A DNA stretch of 64,000 nucleotides from Burkholderia sp. H160 (lineage in GTDB: Bacteria > Pseudomonadota > Gammaproteobacteria > Burkholderiales > Burkholderiaceae), in assembly GCA_000173575.1 (NCBI GenBank), contig ABYL01000006.1:1-64000 (forward strand), in the 5' to 3' direction. Positions 46,045 through 54,947 of the stretch are shown here, piece after piece; position 1 is the stretch's first letter; each line of letters opens with the position of its first letter. The notes below the pieces were generated by a model. That model saw only the letters and a program-made list of their open reading frames with translations, had not been told where the DNA came from and searched no databases. The position numbers and the translations under genes are program-made.

Positions 46045-46779
46045 CGGAGGGTGGCGCAGTCGGCTCGTGAAAGGCCGTTAGACCTCGGAAGCTGCCGTTG
46101 ACTTGATCCTGGACCAAGCGGCTGTTGAGGGTCGCGTGCTGCCGGTCGAGACGCGACTCACACTACCCCGGGTAGGGGCATGCGAACCTCCGGCCCGAAA
46201 GCTAGGTTCTCGAAAACGATGAAGGCCATACACGTGGCGGGCGCTTGAGGCAACGGGCGGGCCTCAAAGCAGGGTAAAGCGCAATCTCTGCTCTAGCGCT
46301 CTATCCTTGGTCCCGGTGTCACCTAATGGACCAGGAGGGTATCGACCGTGACTCGGGGCGCAGTGAATTCAAAATTGGTCCGTGCGCCGACTGTTTCCAT
46401 ACAGCCTCATACATTCGGTGACCCACTGAGTGTCACGACGGTCAACGAGGTTTGATTTGTTCGGGCGACGAACACCCTCATTAGAAACAGCGGTCGATGC
46501 GCCCTCACTTATGCGGCGGTGCAGCGCAATTCAGACTGGTCATGTTCCACACATGATCAAGGTAGCAAGCCGCTCGGAAGGCCCGGCTGCAGCATCCTCG
46601 CAGCCGGGCCGTTGGCTCATGGCAACAGCCTTGTCCCATCAGCGGGAGAGCGGCTCATCCCTAAGTGATGTCATGTCGATGAGAAAGCGGCTCATCGCCA
46701 GCCACGAGACGCTCAACTGCCTGGTTAATGCCGACTCTCCGGTCATGTTGCCTGTTTCACCCGACACCTTGCTGCGCGT
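46045..46779. other. Long gene-poor intergenic region
   Basis: About 735 bases between convergent genes. A plus-strand frame of 118 codons at 46430-46786 has no ribosome site, domain or codon bias and overlaps the ggt 3' end. GC content is visibly lower than in neighbouring genes. It contains the hairpin at 46580-46610; nothing else could be identified. It may be decayed sequence. Confidence 0.4.
46580..46610 (-). terminator. Strong hairpin, possible terminator of ggt
   Basis: An 11-bp perfect stem (46580-46590 with 46600-46610, loop of 9). It lies 170 bases past the ggt stop codon. No T tract follows on either strand, so intrinsic termination is uncertain. Confidence 0.35.
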
Positions 46780-48507
46780 TCAGTGAATCACACGCGCCAC
46801 ACCGCGCCCGCGCGGATCCGCAGCCGCTTCCGGCGTGTCGTCGTTGATCTTGATCGCCTGAATGTCGCCATTGAAGTCCTGGCCCTTCAGCACATAGCCC
46901 TTCGCCTCGAGCTGCTTCGCGAGGTCCCCCTCGATCGGCTTGTACGGCTCCCAGAAGATCGTGTTCGGTGGCAGCAGCTGGTGATGGAATCGCATCGCGG
47001 CGACCGCATCTCCAAGCGGCATCTGGAAGTTATAGATGTTGGTGATCACCTGGAAGATCGACGTGAAGATGCGCGAGCCGCCCGGCGTACCGATCACTAG
47101 CGACACCTTGCCGTCTTTCGTCAGGATGGTCGGGGTCATGGACGACAGCGGACGTTTCTTCGGGCTGATCGCGTTCGCGTCGCTGCCCACCACGCCGAAC
47201 ATGTTCGGCACACCCGGCTTCGCCGAGAAGTCGTCCATCTCGTCGTTCAGCACAATGCCAGTGCCTTCCGCGACGACACCTGAGCCGAAATAGCCGTTGA
47301 TCGTGTAGGTGTTCGACACCGCGTTACCCCATCTGTCGACCACCGAGAAATGCGTTGTCTCGGCCTTCTCGGGCATCGACGTCCCGAGTCCCGGCTGCAC
47401 GCTCTTCGTGTCCGATGGCGTGTCCGGATTCACTTCGGCGGCACGCTTCGCGAGGTACGTTTCGTCGATCAGTTGCGCGACCGGCACCTTGTAATAGCCA
47501 GGGTCGCCGAGATATTGCCCGCGATCCGCGAACACGCGCTTCTCGATCTCCGCGATGAGGTGAATGTATTGCGCCGAATTCAGCTCGACGCCTTCGAACT
47601 TCGGCTTCAGAATGGCTTTCATCTTCAGCAGCTGCACGAGACCGACACCGCCCGAGCTCGGCGGCGGCGCGGTGATCACCCGGTACCCGTTCCAGTTCGC
47701 CTCGATTGGCTGGCGCCACACGGCCTTGTATTCCTGCAGGTCGCGCTTCGTGATCAGGCCGTGGCCGTGCATCGACTCGGCGATCAAGTCGGCTGTCTTG
47801 CCGTTGTAGAACTCTTTCGCACCCTGATTCGCGACGCGCGTGAGCACCGCGGCAAGCTCCGGCTGCTTGAAGTTGACGCCCTGCTTCATGCCGCCGAAGT
47901 ACCTGTCGAAGTTGGTCTTTCCTTCGAATTCCTTCGACGCGTCTTCGTTGCGCTTCGCGAGCTGCTCATCGACTTCGAAGCCGTCGCGCGCATACTTGAT
48001 CGCGGGCGCGAGCACCTGCTTCCACGTCAGCCTGCCGAAGCGGTGGTGCGCTTCCCACATGCCGGCGACCGTGCCCGGCACACCTACGGCATAGTACCCG
48101 TACAGGCTCTTGCCCTTGATCACGTTGCCGTCTTTGTCAAGGTACATTGTTTTCGTCGCCTCGAGCGGCGCGCGCTCGCGATAGTCGATGAAATACGGCT
48201 TGCCGTCGACGTAAAGCGTCATGAAGCCACCGCCCCCGATGTTGCCTGCTTCCGGATAGGTGACCGCGAGCGTGAACGCGATCGCTACCGCCGCATCGAC
48301 GGCGTTGCCGCCTTCCTTGAAGATCTGTTCGGCGGCGTCGGCACTGTACTTGTCGGCGACCGCGATCGCGGACGCGGTAAGAACAGCCGGCCTCGCCGCC
48401 GGAGGTTTCGCATACGCCGGCGAGGTTTCAAGAAATCCGGTGCAAACGCCGAGCGAGACCAGCGCCACGCCGGCCATCGAGAGCTTTGCCTTGTCGATCA
48501 GCTTCAC
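46780..48507 (-). CDS. ggt: Gamma-glutamyltransferase
   Basis: 575 residues from GTG 48507 with GGAGG nine bases upstream. A signal peptide (AGVALVSLGVCTGFLETSPAYA) sends it to the periplasm. The precursor cleaves itself before Thr384 in AETTHFSVVDRWGNAV, which becomes the N-terminal nucleophile of the small subunit. Other landmarks: AVTYPEAGNIGGGGFMTLYV and PPPSSGGVGL. It hydrolyses glutathione and transfers gamma-glutamyl groups. It is flanked on both sides by long gene-poor stretches. Confidence 0.95.
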   Translation of the reverse strand: MKLIDKAKLSMAGVALVSLGVCTGFLETSPAYAKPPAARPAVLTASAIAVADKYSADAAEQIFKEGGNAVDAAVAIAFTLAVTYPEAGNIGGGGFMTLYVDGKPYFIDYRERAPLEATKTMYLDKDGNVIKGKSLYGYYAVGVPGTVAGMWEAHHRFGRLTWKQVLAPAIKYARDGFEVDEQLAKRNEDASKEFEGKTNFDRYFGGMKQGVNFKQPELAAVLTRVANQGAKEFYNGKTADLIAESMHGHGLITKRDLQEYKAVWRQPIEANWNGYRVITAPPPSSGGVGLVQLLKMKAILKPKFEGVELNSAQYIHLIAEIEKRVFADRGQYLGDPGYYKVPVAQLIDETYLAKRAAEVNPDTPSDTKSVQPGLGTSMPEKAETTHFSVVDRWGNAVSNTYTINGYFGSGVVAEGTGIVLNDEMDDFSAKPGVPNMFGVVGSDANAISPKKRPLSSMTPTILTKDGKVSLVIGTPGGSRIFTSIFQVITNIYNFQMPLGDAVAAMRFHHQLLPPNTIFWEPYKPIEGDLAKQLEAKGYVLKGQDFNGDIQAIKINDDTPEAAADPRGRGVARVIH

Positions 48508-49116
48508 GGTGCATCCTCCATTTCGGTCTTATTGATGCGACGAAGTAATCCGCTATGGGCTTATAACACGCAAACTGCCTGTTTGCGAAGCGCACCATAT
48601 CCGTCTCATGGCGGTTGGGACCCAATAGCCTGCCAAGTCCGCTCGCCTTAGGCCCCAAAGCATTTGGAGGTGCATATAGGGGCTGCAGAAGTGCTTTCGA
48701 GGAACTGATGAAAGTCTTCGAACGCAAGTTGACGGCGCCAGATAAAGTGGCGAATCGCTGTGCGCACGGAACCACGTGGAGGAGGGGCGGACGCGTAACC
48801 GCAACAACTCAGAGAACTTTTGGCGAAGTGGGAATGGCGCAGTGGGAGGGTCGCCCGCTCGTCCGGCGGGACCGTGGGTCGCGTCGCTCCCCCAGTCTTC
48901 TGCAATGGCCGCAAACTGGTACCCGGCTGATTCGGCCGAGTACGGCCATTTACGGACATTGGTCGGTGCCCTCACCCGGATATTCCAGTGTCTGCTGTCC
49001 GTTTCGTACCTGCCGTTCGATCTTGTCGAGCGGCCATTGCGGACGTTTGACACCACGTTCGGGCGACCGCAACGGATACCTCCGCTTTTCAGACGATGCT
49101 CCCTCCGCTTGTTGCA
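48508..49116. other. Gene-poor region upstream of ggt
   Basis: About 610 bases between ggt and a truncated cupredoxin. Several short frames overlap on both strands but none shows a domain or ribosome site. It should contain the ggt promoter. The presence of the gene remnant next to it suggests decayed DNA. Confidence 0.4.
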
Positions 49117-49344
49117 TTACTTGACGGTAATCGTCCCCTTCATCCCTGCCTCGAAGTGCCCTGGTTGCAGGCAGGCGAAATCGAAGGTGCCAGCGTGGGT
49201 AAATTGCCACACCAGATCGCCGGTCCGCCTAGGCTCGACCGTCACGCTATTGGCGGCCCGATGCGTCATATTTGGCATCGAACGCATCATGTCGGCGTGC
49301 TCCTTCAGTTCCCTCTTTGAGCCCAGCGTCATCTCGTGGCGTGC
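49117..49344 (-). pseudogene. Truncated cupredoxin (plastocyanin/azurin-like) 3' remnant
   Basis: The C-terminal half of a periplasmic blue-copper-type protein is clear: RHEMTLGSKRELKEHADMM, then DLVWQFTHAGTFDFA and the ligand loop CLQPGHFEAGM with Cys, His and Met ligands, ending GTITVK. Full-length relatives are about 150-170 residues with a signal peptide and a first beta half. Upstream the frame continues only to a TGA at 49426-49428, with sequence that does not resemble the family and has no signal peptide. The first half is therefore missing. The 71-codon frame from ATG 49332 lacks the first His ligand (His in RHEM). Confidence 0.75.
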
Positions 49345-49571
49345 CTTGCTCAGTAGGGGATCCGGATTGGCGAGCCCTTGAGTAGGGCGCAGGCTTTCTC
49401 CGCTGAAGCCTGCATGGTCCGAAGGTCAATGGAAGAATCGGAAGAACTCATCGGCAGAGAAACTTTATATGTTTTTAACCTGGTGCTTATGTGAAAAACT
49501 TGGTTTGAGGCGCGAGACCGAATCAATACACTCCGTCCCCCTGACTATTCCAAATATTATTCGGGGAAACA

Positions 49572-50819
49572 ATGAAGCTACAAGCCACTCGCGCACTCAT
49601 TGCTGTCGTCGCGGCAGCACCAACCTTTGCATGGGCCACCAACGGCTATTTTTCCAACGGCTACGGCGTCGCATCACAGGGCATGGCCGGCGTCGGCATC
49701 GGCTTTCCGCAGGACGCCCTTGCCGCTGCGGCCAATCCCGCAGGTATTGCCTTCGTTGGTAACCGCATCGATGGCGGCATCAGTCTCTTCCTGCCAGATC
49801 GTGGCGCCAACGTGTCCGGCAACGGTTACGGTGCTAACGGCGACTACGACGGCAATAATCGCTCGATCTTCGTGCTGCCCGAATTCGGCGTTACATATCA
49901 GTTTCTGCCGAACGCGTATGCGGGCCTTGCACTGTACGCGAACGGGGGGCTCGACACCGGCTACGCCCATAATCCCTATCAAGCGTTCGGTGCCACGGGG
50001 TCAGCAGGCGTGGATCTCGAACAGATGTTCCTCTCGCCGACAATTGCGTACAAACTGCTCGACCGGCACGCGTTCGGCATCGGCCTGAACGTCGCGTTTC
50101 AACGCTTTACGGCAAGCGGGCTGCAGCCGTTCACTGGCATGTCGGTCGCGCCCGGCAACGTAACCGATCAGGGTGCCGACACTACGGTCGGGGTTGGCGT
50201 GCATCTTGGCTATACCGGGGAGATTACGCCGACACTGACCGTCGGCGTGACGTGGGCATCGAAGATTCATGGCCGTTTCGACAAATACAAAGGTCTCTTC
50301 GCGGACGGCGGCTCATTCGACATCCCGGAGAACTACGGTCTCGGGTTTTCCTGGAAGGTCACGCCGGCATGGACGGTGGCGGCCGACTTTCAGCGCATTA
50401 TGTACGGCAACGTGAATTCGATCGCGAATCCGCTCGCCAACCTGTTTGCAGGCAATGCGTTGGGATCGTCCGACGGCCCAGGCTTTGGCTGGCGCAACAC
50501 GAACGTGATCAAGATCGGCACTAGCTATGATGTATCGAGCCATCTCACGCTCCGCGCAGGCTACAGTCATTCGAGCCAGCCGGTGGCTAGCACGGAAACA
50601 TTCCTGAATATCCTCGCACCGGGTGTTGTGCAGGATCAGGCGACCCTGGGCGCCACGTGGAAGCCCGATGCGAAAACATCATTCGGCCTCTTCTATGGAC
50701 ATGCGTTCAGGAACACGGTGAACGGCGACAACTCGATTCCCGCAGCCTTCGGTGGAGGCAATGCGAATGTTCACCTGTCCGAAGACGTGGTGGGCGTCTC
50801 GCTCGGCAAGCAATTCTGA
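49572..50819 (+). CDS. OmpP1/FadL family outer membrane transporter
   Basis: 415 residues. A signal peptide (ALIAVVAAAPTFAWA) is followed by the FadL N-terminal hatch motif NGYFSNGYGVASQGMAGVG and ALAAAANPAGIAFVGNR, where the NPA motif is diagnostic. The beta-barrel ends in Phe (VVGVSLGKQF), the outer membrane insertion signal. The family takes up long-chain fatty acids or other hydrophobic compounds. It is flanked by gene-poor DNA and seems to be a single-gene unit. Confidence 0.92.
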   Translation: MKLQATRALIAVVAAAPTFAWATNGYFSNGYGVASQGMAGVGIGFPQDALAAAANPAGIAFVGNRIDGGISLFLPDRGANVSGNGYGANGDYDGNNRSIFVLPEFGVTYQFLPNAYAGLALYANGGLDTGYAHNPYQAFGATGSAGVDLEQMFLSPTIAYKLLDRHAFGIGLNVAFQRFTASGLQPFTGMSVAPGNVTDQGADTTVGVGVHLGYTGEITPTLTVGVTWASKIHGRFDKYKGLFADGGSFDIPENYGLGFSWKVTPAWTVAADFQRIMYGNVNSIANPLANLFAGNALGSSDGPGFGWRNTNVIKIGTSYDVSSHLTLRAGYSHSSQPVASTETFLNILAPGVVQDQATLGATWKPDAKTSFGLFYGHAFRNTVNGDNSIPAAFGGGNANVHLSEDVVGVSLGKQF

Positions 50820-51627
50820 GCCTCGCCATTTGGGGCGCCGGCGCGCCCGCGAGCCGGTGCTGGTTTGCGCGGCCGGTTGCAGCCGGCCCGCAACTTGCCT
50901 CGGCGCGGCTCTCGCTAACGGCGCATGAGCGGTCCCTTGCTGGGGGAATCATGATATCCGCGCCGACAATGAGTTTGCGTTCGACGGCAGTCTGTTTCGG
51001 CGGCTCAATGACCGAAGTTCATCCAGATCGAGCCGTTCCGACATGAAAGGGCGAATGTCCGAGACGGGTCGTCAATCGTCTATCACCGTGCTTTCACTGT
51101 GTGCACGACGGACAGCCGTCGACGTAACCGCCATCACGGGGACGCTCAATCGTCGAGAGCTGGATTTGCCGTTATTTCTTCCTCGAAAGTTGCCCGTTGT
51201 TCGTCAGGCAGGAAGCCGATCAATATGACTGCCGGGTTGCGTACAAAGTCGGGGAATCACGCACGGACAAAGGAGGCGGGAATGCCTCTGGCGGCGACAA
51301 GGAAAGGACTCAGCGAACCGCCCGCAACCGTTTCTAGCTGCTAGACTGGAAGCTCACCATTCGCACCATGGGGGAGCCGTGACGACCGTCTACGTCGCGA
51401 AGACCGGTGAGCAATTCCTCTGCGCCGCCGAGGACGACCACATCGGCATGGCACCAGCGATCGAAGATGCCAGGGTCTTTCAGGCACAACCCCAGCAGAA
51501 TCTCGGTCAGCGGGTCACGCGGGGAGGATTCGGGTGGGCGTTTGAAGCGGTCCGCCCTGGAAGAATTATCAGGAATCGCGGATTTTCAAGAGTGGAAACG
51601 CCTGTACGATATTTTTGAACTGTACCC
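50820..51627. other. Long intergenic region with a possible gene remnant
   Basis: About 800 bases. On the minus strand, 51346-51591 is open without a start codon and reads like real protein (PRDPLTEILLGLCLKDPGIF, DRWCHADVVVLGGAEELLTG), bounded by a TGA upstream and a TAG downstream. I do not recognise its family. It could be the 3' remnant of a gene whose 5' end was lost. Competing plus-strand frames in the same place are less protein-like. Nothing was seen in the remainder. Confidence 0.35.
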
Positions 51628-52542
51628 ATGCGCGCTATCGTTCATTCGCCGACATCCGCGCAGCGCGTTGCGTTCGCCGACGTCGCTGAGCCCCTGCCGC
51701 TTGCTAATCAAGCGCTCATTGAGGTCGTCTCTACGACACTGAATTTCGCGGAGATTGCGTTCATGGCCGAGCGCTGGGCCCCGGGCACAGTGCTTGGGTT
51801 TGAAACTGCGGGCACGGTGGTCCGCCGCGCCGCTGATGGGTCCGGGCCGGATGTGGGCAGTCGTGTTGCGGGCTTTGCCGCTGCCGGCGGATGGGCGCAA
51901 CGTCGCGCGCTGGACACCACGCAACTCGCTATCGTTCCCGATGCATACGACCTTGCGACAGCGGCCGCATTGCCGGTCGCCGGTGTCACCGTGCTTCGCG
52001 CGATCCGAACGCTGGGCTCGGTCCTCGCCCGGCGCATTCTGGTGACAGGCGCAGGCGGAGGCGTCGGCCGAATGGCCGTCCAACTGGCGGCACTTGCAGG
52101 CGCCCATGTGGTCGCGGTCGTGAGCACCGAGGCGCGTGCCAAGGGCCTCGAAGCAGCGGGGGCGCATGAGATCGTCGTGGGTGACACGCCCCTGCCGCCC
52201 TTTGACCATGTCCTTGACAACGTCGGCGGCGAGATGTTGGCTCGGTGCTATGAACTACTACCAGCCGACGGCACACTCGTCAGCATCGGGGCAGCCGGCG
52301 GTGCAGTGACCATGCTGGACTTCGAGCAGGCGCGCGTCCGTCGGGCGGGCCGCATTCAGCCTTTCAACGTTTTCTCGGGCGGTCCGCTGGGCAGCGACAT
52401 AGGCACGGTACTGCATCTCGCAGCGGACGGTGCGATTGGCGCCGAAATCGGTTGGCGCGGAGACTGGACGCGGATCGCCGAGGCCATCGACGCGTTTCGG
52501 CAGCGCAAAGTCGTGGGCAAAGCGCTTCTCGACATTTCCTGA
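51628..52542 (+). CDS. MDR (zinc-independent alcohol dehydrogenase-like) oxidoreductase
   Basis: 304 residues. The GroES-like N-terminal half (ALIEVVSTTLNFAEIAFMAE; GTVLGFETAGTVVRRAADGS) is followed by a Rossmann domain with ILVTGAGGGVGRMAVQLAAL. The zinc-ligand Cys and His of classical alcohol dehydrogenases are absent, so it is of the quinone-oxidoreductase type. The substrate is unknown. It stands alone between gene-poor stretches. Confidence 0.88.
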   Translation: MRAIVHSPTSAQRVAFADVAEPLPLANQALIEVVSTTLNFAEIAFMAERWAPGTVLGFETAGTVVRRAADGSGPDVGSRVAGFAAAGGWAQRRALDTTQLAIVPDAYDLATAAALPVAGVTVLRAIRTLGSVLARRILVTGAGGGVGRMAVQLAALAGAHVVAVVSTEARAKGLEAAGAHEIVVGDTPLPPFDHVLDNVGGEMLARCYELLPADGTLVSIGAAGGAVTMLDFEQARVRRAGRIQPFNVFSGGPLGSDIGTVLHLAADGAIGAEIGWRGDWTRIAEAIDAFRQRKVVGKALLDIS

Positions 52543-52894
52543 TCTCGAACATGGCGCGTTCTGGATGGGGAGCAGGTGCGCTGAGTTGTGCCGGCAGTTG
52601 GCTCAGGGACCGGCGATTCCGCTTTGCTCAGCCGTCGGTAACGTATGCGATTGCTTCCGTTGAAGCGACTCCACGAATGACCGCATATGGTGGGTAGCTG
52701 CATGTGACGGCATTCCGGGTCGAGAGGCGGAGAAGGGTCGGTCGTGAAGAGCCGGTCGCCTTCCTTCCCTGAACGCTCGCATTGCGGCGACGTTGGAAGC
52801 TGCCGCCGCCTGTTCCCGAGAGTCCAGGCAATTCCGTTCTTTCGAGTCCAACTAACCGGATCCAGCTAATTCCGTTTCCCTGCAATTGCGCCGG
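52543..52894. other. Intergenic region
   Basis: About 350 bases between two convergent genes. I see no gene, no terminator-like hairpin with a T tract and no repeat. Confidence 0.35.
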
Positions 52895-53305
52895 TCAGGG
52901 CGCTCTTCGCGGATGGTGGGGCATGTCTGGCAGGTGGGCGTCCAGTTGATGACGTTCGGATGTGAACTGAGCGAACTCGGGATTGAACCGCGAAGGATCA
53001 TCTAGCGTGCCGGCATAGAGCGTCACGATGTCCGGCGCGTGATGCGGCGTTGCAAATAGCAGGCTGCCGCAATGAGGGCAGAAGTGGCGCGTCGTGGGCA
53101 TTCCGCTGCCGCCGATCTTCGTATAAGGCCTGATTTCACCTTCGAACGAAAAGCCGGCGCCTCTCACCACGACGACCGGCAAACCCGCGGAACCAGAAGC
53201 GCGCTGACAATCGCGGCAATGGCAGATGAGTTGCGCGAGTGAATCACCGCGTGCTTCGTATTGCACCGTGCCGCACAGGCAGCGTCCCGTCCAGGGAGTT
53301 GACAT
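52895..53305 (-). CDS. GFA-family zinc protein (third of three)
   Basis: 136 residues from ATG 53305 (MSTPWTGRCLCGTVQYEARG); the in-frame ATG at 53353 adds a segment without homology. The zinc ligand pattern is C-x-C at the start, C-x2-C preceded by CH (LICHCRDCQRASGSAGLPVV) and C-x2-C (HFCPHCGSLLFATP). It lies on the same strand as, and about 95 bases downstream of, the three tandem small proteins, and might be the last gene of that transcript. Biochemical activity is not predictable. Confidence 0.88.
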   Translation of the reverse strand: MSTPWTGRCLCGTVQYEARGDSLAQLICHCRDCQRASGSAGLPVVVVRGAGFSFEGEIRPYTKIGGSGMPTTRHFCPHCGSLLFATPHHAPDIVTLYAGTLDDPSRFNPEFAQFTSERHQLDAHLPDMPHHPRRAP

Positions 53306-53399
53306 CGATCTGCTCCGGTTTGAATGATTTCGCGGTTGGTTCGGGTGTCCCACGAAGGTCCGTCACATTCTGCCTGACAGTGAGAAACGGACAAGCTGC

Positions 53400-53657
53400 C
53401 TATGGCGCTGGCGTGACGGAAATGAACTGTTTCAACTCCGGCTTGTATTCGGCCAGCAGACTCAGAATGGCTCCGCCGAAACGACGCGCGAACTCGTCGT
53501 CAATCTTGAAATCGAATTCTTCCAGCAGCACGGGAACATCCAGTTTCCCCTCGCACAATGGACGTACTACCGCTTCAGCGACGGCATTGCACACCAGCAT
53601 TTTCTGCTCGGTATCGTAGTGAACGACGATCGAGCTGGGGGTTCTCTGCGTGCTCAT
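53400..53657 (-). CDS. Small DDEFAR-motif protein A (tandem paralogue)
   Basis: 85 residues from ATG 53657. The layout is a short strand pair (SSIVVHYDTEQKMLVCNAV), a helix, then the conserved block VPVLLEEFDFKIDDEFARRF followed by GGAILSLLAEYKPELKQFIS. No signal peptide or membrane segment. Together with the genes at 53685 and 54082 it forms a tandem family sharing the block [DS]-[EDF]-x-[DG]-[FY]-[KR]-[ILV]-DDEFAR and a following Leu-rich helix. I do not recognise the family. It lies downstream of the HiPIP and quinoprotein operon on the same strand. Confidence 0.75.
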   Translation of the reverse strand: MSTQRTPSSIVVHYDTEQKMLVCNAVAEAVVRPLCEGKLDVPVLLEEFDFKIDDEFARRFGGAILSLLAEYKPELKQFISVTPAP

Positions 53658-53684
53658 ATTGGCCTCGTATATCCCATGCAAACG

Positions 53685-53960
53685 CTATGGTTGTGAAGGC
53701 TTGTCAATCGGTTCTTGCGTAACAGACATGTATTGCTTGATATCCGGTTGACCGAGCGCAATCAGGTTGAGCATCGCGAGGCCAAGCTGCCGAGCGAATT
53801 CGTCATCCAGCTTGAAATCATACTCATCGAGAAGGATCGGCATCTCGATTTTTCCGGCTAAAAGCGGAGCCAGCTTCGCAGGATCCACGGTTTGTACCGT
53901 GAGCTTTGGGTGGTCTTCCGCGTAGGTGAGAACCACGGAATACGGCGGATGCTTTGCCAT
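53685..53960 (-). CDS. Small DDEFAR-motif protein B (tandem paralogue)
   Basis: 91 residues from ATG 53960, with GAGGG upstream; the frame is open to 54056 but homology to the paralogues begins at MAKHPPYSVVLTY. The conserved block is MPILLDEYDFKLDDEFARQL followed by GLAMLNLIALGQPDIKQYMS, very close to protein A. Only 27 bases separate its stop from the start of A, so both are co-transcribed. No catalytic or metal motif is evident, apart from the acidic block. Confidence 0.77.
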   Translation of the reverse strand: MAKHPPYSVVLTYAEDHPKLTVQTVDPAKLAPLLAGKIEMPILLDEYDFKLDDEFARQLGLAMLNLIALGQPDIKQYMSVTQEPIDKPSQP

Positions 53961-54081
53961 CAATACCCTCTGCACTGTTGATAGTTTTGGAATGCCTGTT
54001 GTTTGTATAGTGCGATGTCGCGTGAGTCCCCAATTGGGCCGCCGAGTGCACCGCAAAGGTCTATGTCCCGCTCATACTGGA

Positions 54082-54363
54082 CTATGTTGTTGGTGGCTCA
54101 CTGCTACCGCTCGCGCTCGTCGTAATAGCAAGATGGCCTTTCAATGACGGAGAGCGTCCAGCCAGAATAAGTAGGATCATTCCACCCAGCATTCGCGCAA
54201 ACTCATCATCTACCCTATACCCAAAATCTGAGAGTGGAACATCAAAGCTGGCGCTTTTGCTAATTGCTTCGGCGACTGCACTTTGAGCGACGTGATGATA
54301 TGAAACCGTCTGCGTTTTTTCATCGTAAAGGGTGATGACATACGTTGGACGTTTGGCTTCCAT
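54082..54363 (-). CDS. Small DDEFAR-motif protein C (tandem paralogue)
   Basis: 93 residues from ATG 54363, with AGGAG seven bases upstream (the frame opens at 54381). It starts RPTYVITLYDEKTQTVSYHH, has the conserved block VPLSDFGYRVDDEFARMLGG and continues MILLILAGRSPSLKGHLAIT. It is the most divergent of the three, with a Ser/Thr-rich tail. It begins about 180 bases after the HiPIP gene ends and could be the first of a separate small operon or a continuation of the quinoprotein transcript. Confidence 0.77.
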   Translation of the reverse strand: MEAKRPTYVITLYDEKTQTVSYHHVAQSAVAEAISKSASFDVPLSDFGYRVDDEFARMLGGMILLILAGRSPSLKGHLAITTSASGSSEPPTT

Positions 54364-54546
54364 TAATAACTCCTGCATCAAGGTTGCCAGCGATCAGAAA
54401 ATTACCGTGCGACAGGTTGTCCGTACATGGGCGATGGCCCAAAATTTCCGCTGCCTTTCATGAAACAGAAAGGCCCCAAAGCTCCCGTAACGGTAGGCGG
54501 CAGCGCATCGCATGCGCCGCCTGGCGACACACCCCCGGACCAGCGC

Positions 54547-54861
54547 TCAAGCTCGTGGCGCATAGACATTGCACCAGCCGTCAGCCGCAACGGATTTGCC
54601 CGGGAACATCGGGCACGGTCCGGCGGCGTCGCCCGCTGCGCCGGTGTAGAAACGACAGTTCGCGCAGGTCTGTCCCGCGTGGTACTTGGGGAACTTCGCC
54701 GCGTCGACGCTGCTCGCCTTCGCCCGATAGCCGAGCGAGCTGGCCGTGGCGTCGTTTTCATCGACGGGGGGCGGTGCGGCGAACACGACGTCGGCGCTCG
54801 CGAGTGCGGCACACAGGCCAGCGGCCTGGAGAATGAAGTGTCTGCGATTGTGAGAGACCAT
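54547..54861 (-). CDS. High-potential iron-sulfur protein (HiPIP), Tat-exported
   Basis: 104 residues from ATG 54861. A twin-arginine signal (SHNRRHFILQAAGLCAAL) precedes a mature part with the HiPIP cluster pattern: C66-x2-C69 (AGQTCANCRFYTG), C83 (GPCPMFPGKSV) and C97 (DGWCNVYAPRA), binding one [4Fe-4S]. HiPIPs carry single electrons at high potential in the periplasm. It lies 86 bases after the cytochrome fusion gene and the PQQ dehydrogenase, so it is likely an electron carrier of that system, passing electrons on to a terminal oxidase. Confidence 0.93.
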   Translation of the reverse strand: MVSHNRRHFILQAAGLCAALASADVVFAAPPPVDENDATASSLGYRAKASSVDAAKFPKYHAGQTCANCRFYTGAAGDAAGPCPMFPGKSVAADGWCNVYAPRA

Positions 54862-54947
54862 GATGAACCTCGGAGAAAAGAAATGGGTCGTCCATGCCGC
54901 ATTCCCGTGAAGCGGCGTGGCGTTGTAAAGCAATGCGAAATGATGGC

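Noticed and set aside
46430-46786. 118-codon frame in the gap before ggt
   Set aside because: No ribosome site, no domain and unusual composition; overlaps the ggt stop region.
48553-49381. Several overlapping frames upstream of ggt
   Set aside because: They mutually overlap on both strands without domains. Only the cupredoxin fragment at 49117-49344 is recognisable.
51379-51618. 79-codon plus-strand frame
   Set aside because: Less protein-like than the start-less minus-strand frame in the same place; no family resemblance.
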